Shown here one piece after another: positions 54,086 to 63,312 of a stretch of DNA of 64,000 bases (positions are counted from its first letter, which is position 1; every line of letters begins with the position of its first letter). The position numbers were made by a program, and so were the translations under genes. The DNA comes from JBDSSS01 sp963764195 (GTDB taxonomy: Bacteria; Actinomycetota; Actinomycetes; Actinomycetales; Dermatophilaceae): assembly GCA_963764195.1 (NCBI GenBank), contig CAVXRG010000001.1, positions 148,169 through 212,168 of the forward strand, read 5' to 3'. The notes under the pieces were generated by a model, which saw nothing but the letters and a program-made list of their open reading frames with translations, was not told where the DNA came from and searched no databases.

Positions 54086-55510
54086 CTAGCGCTGAAGTAG
54101 CTCGTTGAACAGTTCTGCGTATTGGATCAGGTGCCGGTCGCCGAGGTACTTGTCGCGCACCCTCTTGCCGGCGGCATCACCCAGGCGCTGTGCGAGGTTG
54201 TCGTCATCGAGCACCGTGGCGACCAGTTCCGCGAAGCCACCCAGGTCGGCGGGGTCGGCCAGCGTCAGGCCACTCTCCCCGTCGACGATCTGGTCCTGGA
54301 TGCCGCCGACGGCGGAGGCGACTACCGGACGGTTCTTCCACATCGGCTCGGTCACCGTGAGCCCGAAGCCCTCGACGAGGCTCTTCTGCACGACGACGGT
54401 GGCGTGGCGCTGCAAGGCGTTGACGAGGTGGGCGTTCTCGTCAACGTCGTCCATCGGCAACGAGATCAGATGCACGCGTTGCCTGGCCTGAATCGGCAGT
54501 GTCTTCCACAGGTCGACGCACTCGAAGAGCACTTCGGCGCCCTCGGGGTCGTCGCTGATCCCCGACACATCGGGCCCCACCAGCATCAGGTGCGTATCGC
54601 TGGGCAGTCGGGACAGGCTGGTGGCGAAGGCGGTCAGTACCCCGGCCATGTCTTTGAGCCGGTCCCAACGGCTGACCTGCACCACGACGCGCACGTCCCC
54701 GGGCACCATGTCACCGGCGACGACGAGGTTGCTGTGGGCGCGCACCGTACCCGTGGAGCCGTCGCGCCGGCCGAAGGCCAGGCTGCCCTGCTCTCCGGGC
54801 CTGGCCACGAGGCCGGCATAGCGCAGCGTCGCGTCGACATCGGCTGGTGGCAGCGTGATGTTCTTGGTGCTGAACGGGTCCAGCGAGGGAGAGATGACCC
54901 GTGAGCGCCGCCGATCCAACCATCGGGGACCGTAGGCTTCGCGCGAGAAGATCGTGGCGTCCGCCTGAGTGACGTAGGGCTCCAAGAAGTTCCAGCCGAT
55001 ATCGGTGAGTTGGGTTGGGGTGTCCCGCCCGATGTGGCAGCGCCACACGACATGAGCGCCCGCCGCACGCAGCCCCTCTGCCAACCCAGCCGCCTGCGGG
55101 TCGTGCAGGAGCACGATGTCCCCGGCCCGCACCCGTGACTTGATGTTGTCGAGGTTGCCGGCGAGGACCGACTCGTACTCGTCTCGCTCCGCCTCACCCA
55201 GTGGACCACCGTCACCAGGCGCCCCGTGCAAGAAGTTGTGCAGACGCTTGGTGATCCGGAAGAACCTCGGGTTCCCCTCCAGGACCAGCCAACGCGTGTC
55301 GACACCTGCCCCACGGCTATAGGCCAACAGCGTCGTGAGCATCTCCGCGACCCCTCCACCGGAGGCCGTCGCGTTCACGTTCCATACGACTCGACCATCC
55401 AGGATGCGCCGTGCATCGACCACAGTGCTCTGGAGCCGCCCAGCACGCTCCGCGTCCAGAAGCCGAGCCAGCCGATCCAGCGATACCGCGTCGACACGAA
55501 CCTCACGCAT
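54086..55510 (-). CDS. GT4 glycosyltransferase, trehalose synthase (TreT)-like
   Basis: A 474-residue GT-B enzyme. VVWNVNATASGGGVAEMLTT, VLLHDPQAAGLAEGLRAAG and VVWRCHIGRDTP are the N-terminal acceptor domain; VVVQVSRWDRLKDMAGVLTA and SLVEGFGLTVTEPMWKNRP are the C-terminal nucleotide-sugar domain. These match TreT-type enzymes that join glucose from NDP-glucose to glucose to make trehalose; sugar specificity is inferred. The ATG at 55510 has GGGAG nine bases upstream. Its start abuts a broken integrase, so the upstream region was rebuilt by a recombination. Confidence 0.85.
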   Translation of the reverse strand: MREVRVDAVSLDRLARLLDAERAGRLQSTVVDARRILDGRVVWNVNATASGGGVAEMLTTLLAYSRGAGVDTRWLVLEGNPRFFRITKRLHNFLHGAPGDGGPLGEAERDEYESVLAGNLDNIKSRVRAGDIVLLHDPQAAGLAEGLRAAGAHVVWRCHIGRDTPTQLTDIGWNFLEPYVTQADATIFSREAYGPRWLDRRRSRVISPSLDPFSTKNITLPPADVDATLRYAGLVARPGEQGSLAFGRRDGSTGTVRAHSNLVVAGDMVPGDVRVVVQVSRWDRLKDMAGVLTAFATSLSRLPSDTHLMLVGPDVSGISDDPEGAEVLFECVDLWKTLPIQARQRVHLISLPMDDVDENAHLVNALQRHATVVVQKSLVEGFGLTVTEPMWKNRPVVASAVGGIQDQIVDGESGLTLADPADLGGFAELVATVLDDDNLAQRLGDAAGKRVRDKYLGDRHLIQYAELFNELLQR

Positions 55511-55524
55511 ACCCGATGCTCCCA

Positions 55525-55886
55525 TCTGGAGGCCCGTGTTGCTGCGACGTGCGCTCGTGTGTGGACAGCCGACGCGCGACCGTGCTGGGTGCCACGCCAC
55601 CTGCCTCTGCGCCTCGGTCCACGCCCGCTAGGAACTGCACGGTGCTGCGGCCAGTGCGCTGAGCGGTGATGAACGCCAGCACATCCGCCGGTACCACCGC
55701 CGCCGGTTCCTTGGACACGACCGTGAAGAACACCTTCAGGTCGTACGCCGCCGCCAGCACCGTGTTCGGTCGTCACCGACCCGCGAGGAACTCCAGACAG
55801 TCATCAACCAGTGGCAGGTCGAGCCGCAGCACCGGCCCACCACCAGGCCCACACGAGCGGATCGGACACGGCACCAGAACGGACAT
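55525..55886 (-). pseudogene. site-specific tyrosine recombinase, N-terminal remnant
   Basis: From the ATG at 55886 the frame reads VLRLDLPLVDDCLEFLAGR, then a TGA, then RPNTVLAAAYDLKVFFTVV in the same frame and PADVLAFITAQRTGRSTVQF, GVAPSTVARRLST. This is the SAM-like core-binding domain of a phage-integrase-type recombinase. It stops where the glycosyltransferase begins, so the catalytic domain with Arg-His-Arg-Tyr is missing. The internal stop and truncation make it inactive. Confidence 0.75.
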
Positions 55887-56068
55887 CTCAGACCCTCTAG
55901 CTCCATCTGCACAGAGCCCCAACGGCTGATCGAAATGTCCTCGCAGATCATGCGCGTGACAAGCAGAGGCGGAAGGTTCGTGCTCGGCTCGTGCGACGTT
56001 CGGTCACCGCGGTCGTGACAGTCATCCCGCGGCGGAGTGGGGCGACAGCAAGAGGCGGCTCGCGGAAT

Positions 56069-56452
56069 TCAGCGACGCCGGGACGCCATCCCTGCTCGGA
56101 GGCGATCAGCGATGTCCGGGACGTTGTCGAGCAGGCCCGGCGCGACCTCGATAACGAGGGTGTACACCTCGTCGTTGGTGAAGATGAGTCGGTAACCGTT
56201 CAGTCCCAAGAACGCAATCGTGCCCGCGAGAGCCAGTCGCTTGTTGCCGTCGACCAGCGCGCGGTTGCGCGCCAACGAGTGCAGCAGCGCGCCTGCCTTC
56301 GCCTCGAGGCTCTCGTAGGCGTCGGCGCCGAACGCGCTCGCCTGCGGACGGGCCAGCGCGGCCTCCAGCAATCCGTAGTCGCGCACGGGCACCTCGGGAC
56401 CGAGCGGCCGCTCGGCGACGTGCAGCAGCTCGGGCAGGGTCAGGTAGATCAC
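56069..56452 (-). CDS. doc: Fic/Doc family toxin (death-on-curing)
   Basis: A 127-residue toxin. The core motif is HSLARNRALVDGNKRLALAG: DGNKR (68-72) is present, but the position that normally holds the catalytic histidine (HALVDGNKR) is Arg64. YLTLPELLHVAE and FLGLNGYRLIFTNDEVY are the usual flanks. Doc phosphorylates EF-Tu and needs the histidine, so this copy may be weak or dead. GTG start overlaps the antitoxin stop (GTGA), as expected for a phd-doc pair. Confidence 0.85.
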   Translation of the reverse strand: MIYLTLPELLHVAERPLGPEVPVRDYGLLEAALARPQASAFGADAYESLEAKAGALLHSLARNRALVDGNKRLALAGTIAFLGLNGYRLIFTNDEVYTLVIEVAPGLLDNVPDIADRLRAGMASRRR

Positions 56453-56652
56453 TGACCAAGCCGCTCCAAGGCCTCCGCGTACCGCGGCAGCTCCTCGTCG
56501 AGGACCTGCTCGAGCAGCTCTGCCCGACTGTGGCTCTCCACGTATTCCCGCACAGCCTGTCGGGCCACGTCCTGCATCGAACGAGACTCGAGCCGCGCGC
56601 GGCGGCGCAGCGCCTCGGTCTCCTCGTCGGTTAACCGGAGGGTCATCGCCAT
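56449..56652 (-). CDS. antitoxin for Doc, ribbon-helix-helix type
   Basis: A 67-residue protein starting at MAMTLRLTDEETEALRRRAR; a second ATG two codons on (56646) is an alternative start. RSMQDVARQAVREYVESHSR completes an RHH DNA-binding dimer unit, and LLEQVLDEELPRYAEALERL is a helical tail that would bind the toxin. First gene of the pair. Confidence 0.82.
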   Translation of the reverse strand: MAMTLRLTDEETEALRRRARLESRSMQDVARQAVREYVESHSRAELLEQVLDEELPRYAEALERLGQ

Positions 56653-56799
56653 GACCCAATGGTCATCAGGCATGACACCAGAGTCGAGAGCTGCCTGCTG
56701 TGCGCTCGGGAGCCAGCCGAAGCCGCGCGCTTCGCGGCTGTTAGACGATTGTCGGCAGGACCGGTGTCCGGCCAGACTCGGTTCTAGGTGCTCGGCGGG

Positions 56800-56973
56800 C
56801 TGCTCTTCTCGCGGCTGCCCACCAGTGTGATCGGTGTGGCTCTCTTTCGGTTTGCATTCCCGCCGGGTGCCGTGACGAGGCGTGGCTCCAGAGGGGACTG
56901 CCCTGCTCGTAACAGCAATGCCCGCCTCGCGATCCCTGCAGGTCCAACGACGTGACGAGGACGAGGTGGCGAC
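56800..56973 (+). ncRNA. candidate IS110 bridge RNA region
   Basis: The left non-coding part of IS110-group elements encodes the bridge RNA that guides recombination. Here CGTGACGAGG occurs twice (56871-56880 and 56951-56960), CGAGGCG pairs with CGCCTCG (56876-56882 with 56923-56929), and an inner AGGG/CCCT stem lies between. Position fits; the loops that would contact target and donor were not resolved. Confidence 0.45.
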
Positions 56974-58284
56974 ATGGCGACGGTGTTCATTGGGGTCGAT
57001 CCCCACAAGCTGTCGGTGACGATCGAGGTCGTCGACGACAGGGAGAGGGTCTTGGCGACGGGCCGGTTCGCCACCGACAAGGCCGGCTATGCGGCGATGC
57101 GCAAACAGGTGCGGGCCTGGCCCGAGCGGGTCTGGGCGGTCGAAGGCAGCAACGGCGCTGGCCGGCCGCTGGCGCAGCGGCTGCTCGCCGACGGTGAGCA
57201 CGTGCTCGACGTCCCCGCAAAGCTGTCGGCCCGCGCGAGGTTGCTCGACACTGGCCACAACCGCAAGACCGACGCCCACGACGCGCACGCCGTCGCGGTG
57301 GTCGCGGTCCGCACCAAAGGTCTGCGGGTGCTGTCCTACGACGACGAGCTCGAGGCGCTGCGGATGCTGGCCGACCGCCGTGAGGAGCTGACCCGGCAAC
57401 GCGTCCAGACCGTCAACCGGTTGCAGCGGCTGCTGTCCGAGCTGACCCCCGGGAAGGCGAAGAAGGACCTGACACCGTTGCAGGCCAAGGCAATCCTCTC
57501 TTCGGTGCGGCCCCGGGACCTGGGCGGCAAGATCCAGCGACGGCTCGCGGTCGAGCAGCTGACCGAGCTCGTCGCGGTCGACAAGAAGGTCAAAACGCTC
57601 ACCCAGGAGCTCAAGGCGATGGTGATCGCCCGCGGGTCGCACCTGATGGACCTGCGTGGCGTCGGACCGGTCGTGGCCGCGCGGACGTTGGCCGACGTCG
57701 GTGACGTGGCCCGGTTCGCCGACCGGAACCGGTTCGCGTCCTGGACCGGTACGGCACCTTTGGACGCGTCCTCCGGTGAGCAGGACCGGCACCGGCTCTC
57801 GCGTGCCGGGAACCGGCGGATGAACCACATGATCCACATCGCCGCGATCAGCCAGGTCCGCCTCGACACCCCCGGCCGGGCCTACTATCGGCGCAAGCTC
57901 GCCGAGGGCAAGAAGCCCCTCGAGGCGCTGCGGTGCCTCAAGCGCCGGATCTCCGACGCCTTCTACCGCCAACTCGTCACCGATGCCACAGCCGCCAGAG
58001 AAGCCAGCGTGGACGCGGGCCCGGGAGGGCACTGCGGGGCGTCTCTGACATCCAGCGCGGTCGACCTGCCCCCGCACATCGACACTTCGGATCAGCCACT
58101 TCCCGGACCCGCACGCACGACGCTACCCGCCGCCCCGCCCACTGCGAACCCCCGCCCGGGCTCGGCTCCCCAGCAGCCGCGCCGACGCGCCGGAGCCGTC
58201 AAGGTGCAGCGCCCCACCGGACGAACGACCTTGACGGCGACCAGCGCCGGCGCACACTCCAAAGAGCCGATCCCGACCCCTTGA
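56974..58284 (+). CDS. IS110 family transposase
   Basis: A 436-residue DEDD-type recombinase. FIGVDPHKLSVTIEVVDD starts the RuvC-like domain with its first Asp; WAVEGSNGAGRPLAQ holds the Glu; KTDAHDAHAVAVVA holds the two aspartates. The C-terminal Tnp part has LMDLRGVGPVVAARTLADVG and RFASWTGTAPLDASSGEQDRH with the expected serine, then HIAAISQVR. A 100-residue low-complexity tail (after about 340) is common in actinobacterial copies. Intact. Confidence 0.95.
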   Translation: MATVFIGVDPHKLSVTIEVVDDRERVLATGRFATDKAGYAAMRKQVRAWPERVWAVEGSNGAGRPLAQRLLADGEHVLDVPAKLSARARLLDTGHNRKTDAHDAHAVAVVAVRTKGLRVLSYDDELEALRMLADRREELTRQRVQTVNRLQRLLSELTPGKAKKDLTPLQAKAILSSVRPRDLGGKIQRRLAVEQLTELVAVDKKVKTLTQELKAMVIARGSHLMDLRGVGPVVAARTLADVGDVARFADRNRFASWTGTAPLDASSGEQDRHRLSRAGNRRMNHMIHIAAISQVRLDTPGRAYYRRKLAEGKKPLEALRCLKRRISDAFYRQLVTDATAAREASVDAGPGGHCGASLTSSAVDLPPHIDTSDQPLPGPARTTLPAAPPTANPRPGSAPQQPRRRAGAVKVQRPTGRTTLTATSAGAHSKEPIPTP

Positions 58285-58469
58285 CACAGAGGGGAGCCGG
58301 AAGGACCCACCTCGCGAGCGGGCGAATCGCGGCAGACATACGGCAGTTTGGCCGGGCTGCGTCCGTGCATGGTTGTGCACGCAGGGATTCGGTGGACGGT
58401 CTTGCGCGTGACACGGCCTGCCAGGTCCCCAAGGCTGCGCTCCGACCGGCCCCGTCCCAGCGGCGCCGC

Positions 58470-59042
58470 TCAGCCGCCGACCAGCGGCACGAACGAGTAC
58501 GCGCCGTGCTCGGCGACCCGGGTGCCCGCCGCCGTACGCCGGACCTCGGTCATCACCCCGCGCACCGGCACCACCAGCACGCCGCCGACGCCCAGCTGCT
58601 CGACTAGCGCGTCGGGGAGTCCGGTCGCTCCGGCGGAGACCAGCACTCGGTCAAAGGGCGCTTCGTCGGGGCGGCCCAGCACGTCGGGGTTCGCGGCCTC
58701 GATCCGGGCCTGGGCCAGCGGGAGGACCGCCAGATTGCGCCGGCCGAACTCCACTAGCTGTGGCACGAGCTCGACACCCACCACCTCGCCCTGCGGGCCG
58801 ACGAGGTGGGCGAGTAGCGCCGTGGTCCATGCGGAACCGCAGCCGACGTCGAGGATCCGTAGGCCCGGCCGCACGTCGAGCAGCGCAAGCATCTGCCGCA
58901 CCGTCCGCGGCTGACTGTTGGTCTGCTGCCAGCCGATCGGCAGCGGACGGTCCTGGTCGGCGTACCGTTGCTGGCCCTCGGGCAAAAACGCCCGTCGTGG
59001 GGCGGCCGCGAAGGCGGCGTCCAGGGCCCGCCCGGGCGTCAT
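58470..59042 (-). CDS. pcm: protein-L-isoaspartate O-methyltransferase-like
   Basis: A 190-residue SAM methyltransferase. FLPEGQQRYADQDRPLPIG and TNSQPRTVRQMLALLDVRPG are the PCMT start; RILDVGCGSAWTTALLAHLV is motif I; VLVSAGATGLPDALVEQLGVGG is the C-terminal motif. It repairs or marks isoaspartyl residues in the family's known members. The start at ATG 59042 is preferred; a GTG at 59048 also works. Isolated between the IS element and the defence locus. Confidence 0.85.
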   Translation of the reverse strand: MTPGRALDAAFAAAPRRAFLPEGQQRYADQDRPLPIGWQQTNSQPRTVRQMLALLDVRPGLRILDVGCGSAWTTALLAHLVGPQGEVVGVELVPQLVEFGRRNLAVLPLAQARIEAANPDVLGRPDEAPFDRVLVSAGATGLPDALVEQLGVGGVLVVPVRGVMTEVRRTAAGTRVAEHGAYSFVPLVGG

Positions 59043-59673
59043 GGTCACCGGTCCGCGGAGGCCGGCATCGTGCAGGCGTCCATGCCTCCACCGTACGACG
59101 CCTACGTCACTGCGCCCGCTGGGGCGCGATGTGACAGGCGATCGAGTCAATCGCCTGTCACGGAAAGCATGGTGAACAACACAGCGAACTCCCTTCCGAT
59201 GACCCGACCTGACCCGACCAGACTTGGCGCGGCGGTATGGGACACGCCCGCTACGCGGCGGAAGGACACTGCCGCTATCGCGGCGATAAGACGCAGTCCG
59301 GAAACCGCCCGCGACCGGCTTCGTCGACGGCGCAGCGAGTCCTGACGTGTGGTGGGGCTTCTAAAGCTCCGGTCCGGCACTCGAGGGCGCCCTCTGGAGC
59401 CGGAGCCCGATTGGATATGTCCATTCATCCTCTCCGCCGGGCTGGCGTGGATGGTACATCGCGCAGGTCGGCGTATTGGGTTCCCGTGTAGGCGTTTTCA
59501 GTCCGTCGGTATCGACAGCGCTCTAGCCAGGCAGGGGTCGCCGAGCGTTGGGCCCGCATGTTCCGAGCGGATCAGGACCCCGGGCATCCGTGACATGTTA
59601 TTCAATTTCGCTGCGTTGAAGAACAACGCCCGCTATTCTCAAGCAGCACAGCCCAGCTTCATTCGGGGGTCCA
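59043..59673. other. gene-poor stretch upstream of pcm
   Basis: About 630 bases. A perfect 12-bp inverted repeat lies at 59131-59161. No recognisable protein was seen; short open frames here have no family signature. GC begins to fall near 59.6 kb, which marks the edge of acquired DNA. Confidence 0.45.
59131..59161. repeat. perfect 12-bp inverted repeat, 7-base loop
   Basis: GTGACAGGCGAT, loop CGAGTCA, ATCGCCTGTCAC. About 90 bases before the methyltransferase start. The stem is GC-balanced and there is no U-run, so an operator or a mobile-element end is more likely than a terminator. Confidence 0.6.
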
Positions 59674-60021
59674 ATGGGTGTCAAGCTCCGTGTCACGGTT
59701 TCAGTCGCGGCCGTCGCCGCTCTCGCGACGCTGTGGTACGGCCCTGCGAAGTGGCTTCAACAGTCCACTTGTCAGTCCGAGGCGCTCCAGGGCCTCGACG
59801 CAGTTTCCAGCAGGGTATGCGAAACCCAGTATCAAAAGGTCTCCCCAGCGATGGCTAAGCAGGCAGTTTCAAACTACCTCGGGAGATCCGCAGGCGCCAA
59901 GAAGCGCAACGGCTACCAGATGTTGGCTGAGAGCGCGCGGGCCACCACAGATTTATCTCAATTCGAAACCGACTGGCGCGGAATGATTTTCGCAAATGGA
60001 TTGCCCCGCCGCAATCCGTAG
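59674..60021 (+). CDS. hypothetical signal-anchored protein, possibly NTF2-like and frameshifted
   Basis: A 115-residue protein with a hydrophobic N-terminus (LRVTVSVAAVAALATLWYGP) followed by KVSPAMAKQAVSNYLGRS and GYQMLAESARATTDLSQFETDW. The last part resembles the start of an NTF2-like domain of the kind often found on actinobacterial lipoproteins. In another frame at about 60085-60190, SSPGRIDEFMQDMQIRTTD then YTILPIGTIDHP looks like the missing end, so one or two indels near 60000-60080 may cut it. Codon use is AT-richer than the chromosome. Weak call. Confidence 0.45.
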   Translation: MGVKLRVTVSVAAVAALATLWYGPAKWLQQSTCQSEALQGLDAVSSRVCETQYQKVSPAMAKQAVSNYLGRSAGAKKRNGYQMLAESARATTDLSQFETDWRGMIFANGLPRRNP

Positions 60022-60350
60022 GCGTTTATTGATTCAATGTTTATGAGGTGCGATTACAATGTATACAGACTGATCCGAATTCTAGCTCGCCGGGACGGAT
60101 CGATGAGTTTATGCAGGACATGCAGATCCGAACTACTGACACGAAGGACTACACGATTCTGCCGATAGGAACAATTGACCACCCAGCGGGACGGCCCGTC
60201 AATTTCGGAGGGCGACAAATACAAACGATGGCACGCTCCACCAACTATCCGAGGTCACCCAGGACTGCGGACCCCAATATTCCGCGAGGCTCGTCGGTCC
60301 TGATGCTTTCTCATCTGAAAGCCAGTGACGGCCTGGTGGATCCGCACTGA

Positions 60351-60916
60351 TCTCGGGTTTGTTTTGAGCGCCGACCTGGGGCTTGCAGGGCCTCAGCCCG
60401 GGGTGGGGAGTTGTGATGATCACTTCGCGGAACCGCTGTAGATGGCGGGAGGGCAGGGCCGCGTGTCTTCAGGGACGAGGCATACGTCATCTTGATCGAG
60501 GGCCGACCCCGCGTTTGACTGTGCCGCTCACGAGAACATCGACCGGGCTCGACCAGCGGCGGAGTGACGCCGCGAGCGCTCGGAGCACGGGGACGGTGAC
60601 CGGCATGGTGGCCGGTTTGTGCCCTTGCCGACCAGGTGAGCACCCGGTGTCCGCGGAGGGTGTCGGCGTAACCCCGACCTGTCCTTTGCGGTATTCGTCA
60701 CCGCCGACGAAGTCTGAATTGACATCATTGGTCGCCTGACGTTGATGGCGTAGCTGCGTCGCCGTTCCTGTGCTGGTTGTGGCTCTCGTCACACGTGACG
60801 ATTTCGGGGAACGGCTGGGTGACGACAGCTGCGGCGCCCGAGAGTGTCGGTGGTCGTCCCTATCGTCAGAGCAGTCCGAAAGTGTGACCCGAAGGGTCCC
60901 GAGCAGAAGGATCCGA
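60351..60916. other. non-coding stretch before the CBASS locus
   Basis: No protein is recognised on either strand in about 560 bases. It should contain the promoter of the CD-NTase gene. Composition returns to high GC around 60.5 kb, suggesting a mosaic of inserted pieces, perhaps an old mobile-element end. Confidence 0.4.
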
Positions 60917-61879
60917 ATGGCGAACCTGACCAGCAAGTTTAAAGATGCGCTCACCCGCATCGAGCCTTCCGCCGCCGACATCAAGAACGCACCCTTCGCG
61001 CACAATGAGGTCCGCGACGCCCTCGCCGCCGCGTCCGGCCTCGACGACTGGGGTGTGAAGCCGATCCTGATCGGCTCGTATGCACGCAGTGTCGCCATCC
61101 AACGGGTGAAGGACGTGGACGTGTTCTGTCGCATGTACGACATCGACGGCGACGTTCAGCCCGTCACCGTGCTCAACAGGTTCTACAAGGCGCTTGAAGA
61201 CGCCTTCGGGAGCGCCCGAGTGACCCGGAACGCTCGCTCGTTCAAGGTCACGTTCCCTGAGTACGACGACCTCCATGTCGACGCCGTCCCCGCCCGGGAG
61301 AATTGAACGGAACGTGGGAGATCCCGACCAGGGATGGCGAGTGGCAGCCCACGAACCCGCTGAACGTCAACGAATTGACCACGGCGATGAACAAGGACCG
61401 CAACGGCATGTACGTGCCGACCGTGGAGTTGGCCGGCAGGCCCGCCGTGCCATCAACGACGCACGCCCGGGCGGATTCTTCGTAGAGATGTGCCTCTACA
61501 ATGCGTTCCTCAAGGGGGAGGTCGAACGCCAACCATGCCCTCGCTTTTGTAACCGCGCTTGAAGCCATCGCTGACTACCTAGACGCGAAGGTGGGCTGGG
61601 GCAAGGACTCCCGGACCCGTCCCGGCCCGGCTACAACATGTTTTTCCGCGCCACGGACAAGCAGTGGAAGACTGCACGAGACAAGTTCCGGGCGGCTGCA
61701 ATCAGGGCCCGCGACCCTACAAGAACGATGACGAGCACGAAGCCGCGAATGCATTCCGGGGACTCCTGGGCGTCAACGGCGACGGCGACGACGTGTTCCC
61801 CGAGGTCCCCAGGACCGCGGCGCGACTGATCACGCCGGGTGCCCACAACGTTCCTGCCGGAGACCGTCGCTTCGGATGA
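60917..61879 (+). pseudogene. CBASS CD-NTase (cyclic-oligonucleotide synthase), frameshifted at least five times
   Basis: The ATG at 60917 opens SKFKDALTRIEPSAADIKN, then the nucleotidyltransferase core LIGSYARSVAIQRVKDVDVF: the GS motif followed by D-V-D, which binds Mg-NTP. The first frame stops at 61306. The protein then continues in other frames: WEIPTRDGEWQPTNPLN, VNELTTAMNKDRNGMYVPTV, RQARRAINDARPGGFFVEM, NANHALAFVTALEAIADYL, YNMFFRATDKQWKTARDKF, and EHEAANAFRGLLGVNGDGD to the stop at 61879. Added together these give about 320 residues, full length for the family. Changes fall near 61300, 61430, 61525, 61615 and 61715. Its stop overlaps the next ATG (ATGA). Confidence 0.85.
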
Positions 61880-63312
61880 CCGACTGGACAGACAGCATCG
61901 GCGCAACCCGATCCCGGTTCATCGAACAGCTCGAACGGCGTGGCCATCGCACAAGATGACGCCACCCTGTCCGGTTCTGTTCCCACAGCCGCCGGACCTC
62001 AGCAGGTTCGCATAGTCCTGCGAGATGAGTTCCCGTTCCGCGCTCCGAAGGTCTACCCCAGCGACGAATTCCCTCGGTCGTGGCACCGCGAACCCGATGG
62101 CGCCATGTGCCTATACGGCGAAGACCGCGAGGAACGACTTCCATGGCTCGGGCCGGATGACTTAGTCGCCATGATCAGCCGCTGGTTTGACGAATCAGCA
62201 GCCGGATGGCCCAAGGACGCACCCGTCCTCGACCTCAACGCCTACTTCAAACGCTCCGACGAGCCCCGGCTCATCGTTTGTGGAGACCTCACCGGCCTGA
62301 GCTACGTGAAGTTCGCAGCCGGTAAGACCTCGCTCACCGTCATTGGCCCTACCACCGCCTCCCGTCGAGCGAACCGGCGAAGCCCCGTGAAGGGCCGTCG
62401 GCAGGTCGGGTACGTCCTCGACATCGGGGCAACCGCCGAACCTCCGACTACGTGGACCGAATCCTCAGCCGCCTCGACGAAAACACAGCCCGCGAAGTCG
62501 ATCGCGCCGCCAGGAACGGCGACATCGGATACGCCCTCGTCCAATCGAACGCGACAGACACCAGGGACTCCTCGCCCTCGCCCTCACGGGCACCGCCGAC
62601 GGTGAGGTCGACGCTCGGTGGGCCGACATCGTCAGCTCCCAGTTTGCAGACTTGACACTGCGCGCCGGAACACAACAGGAGGACCTACGGACCAAGCACG
62701 TCCTCGTGCTCGGTGCCGGAGCGCTCGGGACCCACGTCCGCGATCTGGCTCGCCAGCAGCAAGGACTCGGACAACTCACCATCCGTGACCACGGCACCGT
62801 CGTACCCGGACCCTGCTCCAAGACATCACCTCCGAAGACCTAAATATTGGCCGGCCGAAGCCCCACGCTGTGAAAGACATCGTCGAAAGCCGGTCGTTCA
62901 ACCTGACAGAAGTGCGTCCCGTCGCTGACAGCCTCAACAACCCGCGCGAAGTACCTGACCTGCTGCAGGCCTACGACCTCGTGATCGATGCGACCGCCAG
63001 CGGAAGCGTCACAGCCATGCTCAAGCATGCCGCCGAGACATTCGGGGAACGCTTCATCTCCGCCTGCCTCCAAGAGAATGGAGCCGTGGTCCGCGTCGAC
63101 GTCATCCCGACCCTCGACAGACAACCGACGACGTCCTGAGCAACTGTCACGCCATCATGTGGCCACTCCGCCGTCGGTTACGCTACCGGTTGCGGAGACC
63201 CTGTGTCCCTGACCCCGCATTACGCCGTTGTTGAAAGCAGCCGCCCTTACCGCACGCCACGCCATTGGCCTCTTCTCCTCGGTCAGCCCGTCAACGCGAC
63301 GGGAATCCTTGA
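61876..63312 (+). pseudogene. cap2: CBASS Cap2 (E2-E1 ubiquitin-transfer-like), frameshifted
   Basis: Starts TDWTDSIGATRSRFIEQLER and shifts near 61935. The E2-like half has QVRIVLRDEFPFRAPKVYP and REPDGAMCLYGEDREERLPW with the catalytic cysteine. Further shifts near 62445 and 62570 lead to the E1-like half, KHVLVLGAGALGTHVRDLA, and near 62815 to DLVIDATASGSVTAMLKHA and FISACLQENGAVVRVDV. In intact systems Cap2 attaches the CD-NTase C-terminus to targets and so primes it. The end is unclear; a stop at 63312 overlapping the next ATG is the best fit, which makes it shorter than usual Cap2. Confidence 0.8.

Larger units (their letters stand above)
56740..58330 (+). mobile_element. IS110-family insertion sequence (ends approximate)
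   Basis: The element consists of a transposase gene flanked by about 230 bases of left non-coding DNA and a short right part. IS110 elements have no inverted repeats and make little or no target duplication, so the ends cannot be fixed from one copy; 56740 and 58330 are estimates. It splits the toxin-antitoxin pair from the methyltransferase. Confidence 0.75.

Noticed and set aside
56449..58077. A long minus-strand frame covering the IS110 transposase and the antitoxin
   Set aside because: Only its last 67 codons (antitoxin) look like protein; the rest is antisense to the transposase.
60383..60739. A 118-codon open frame upstream of the CD-NTase
   Set aside because: No recognisable motif or ribosome site; codon pattern unlike coding DNA.
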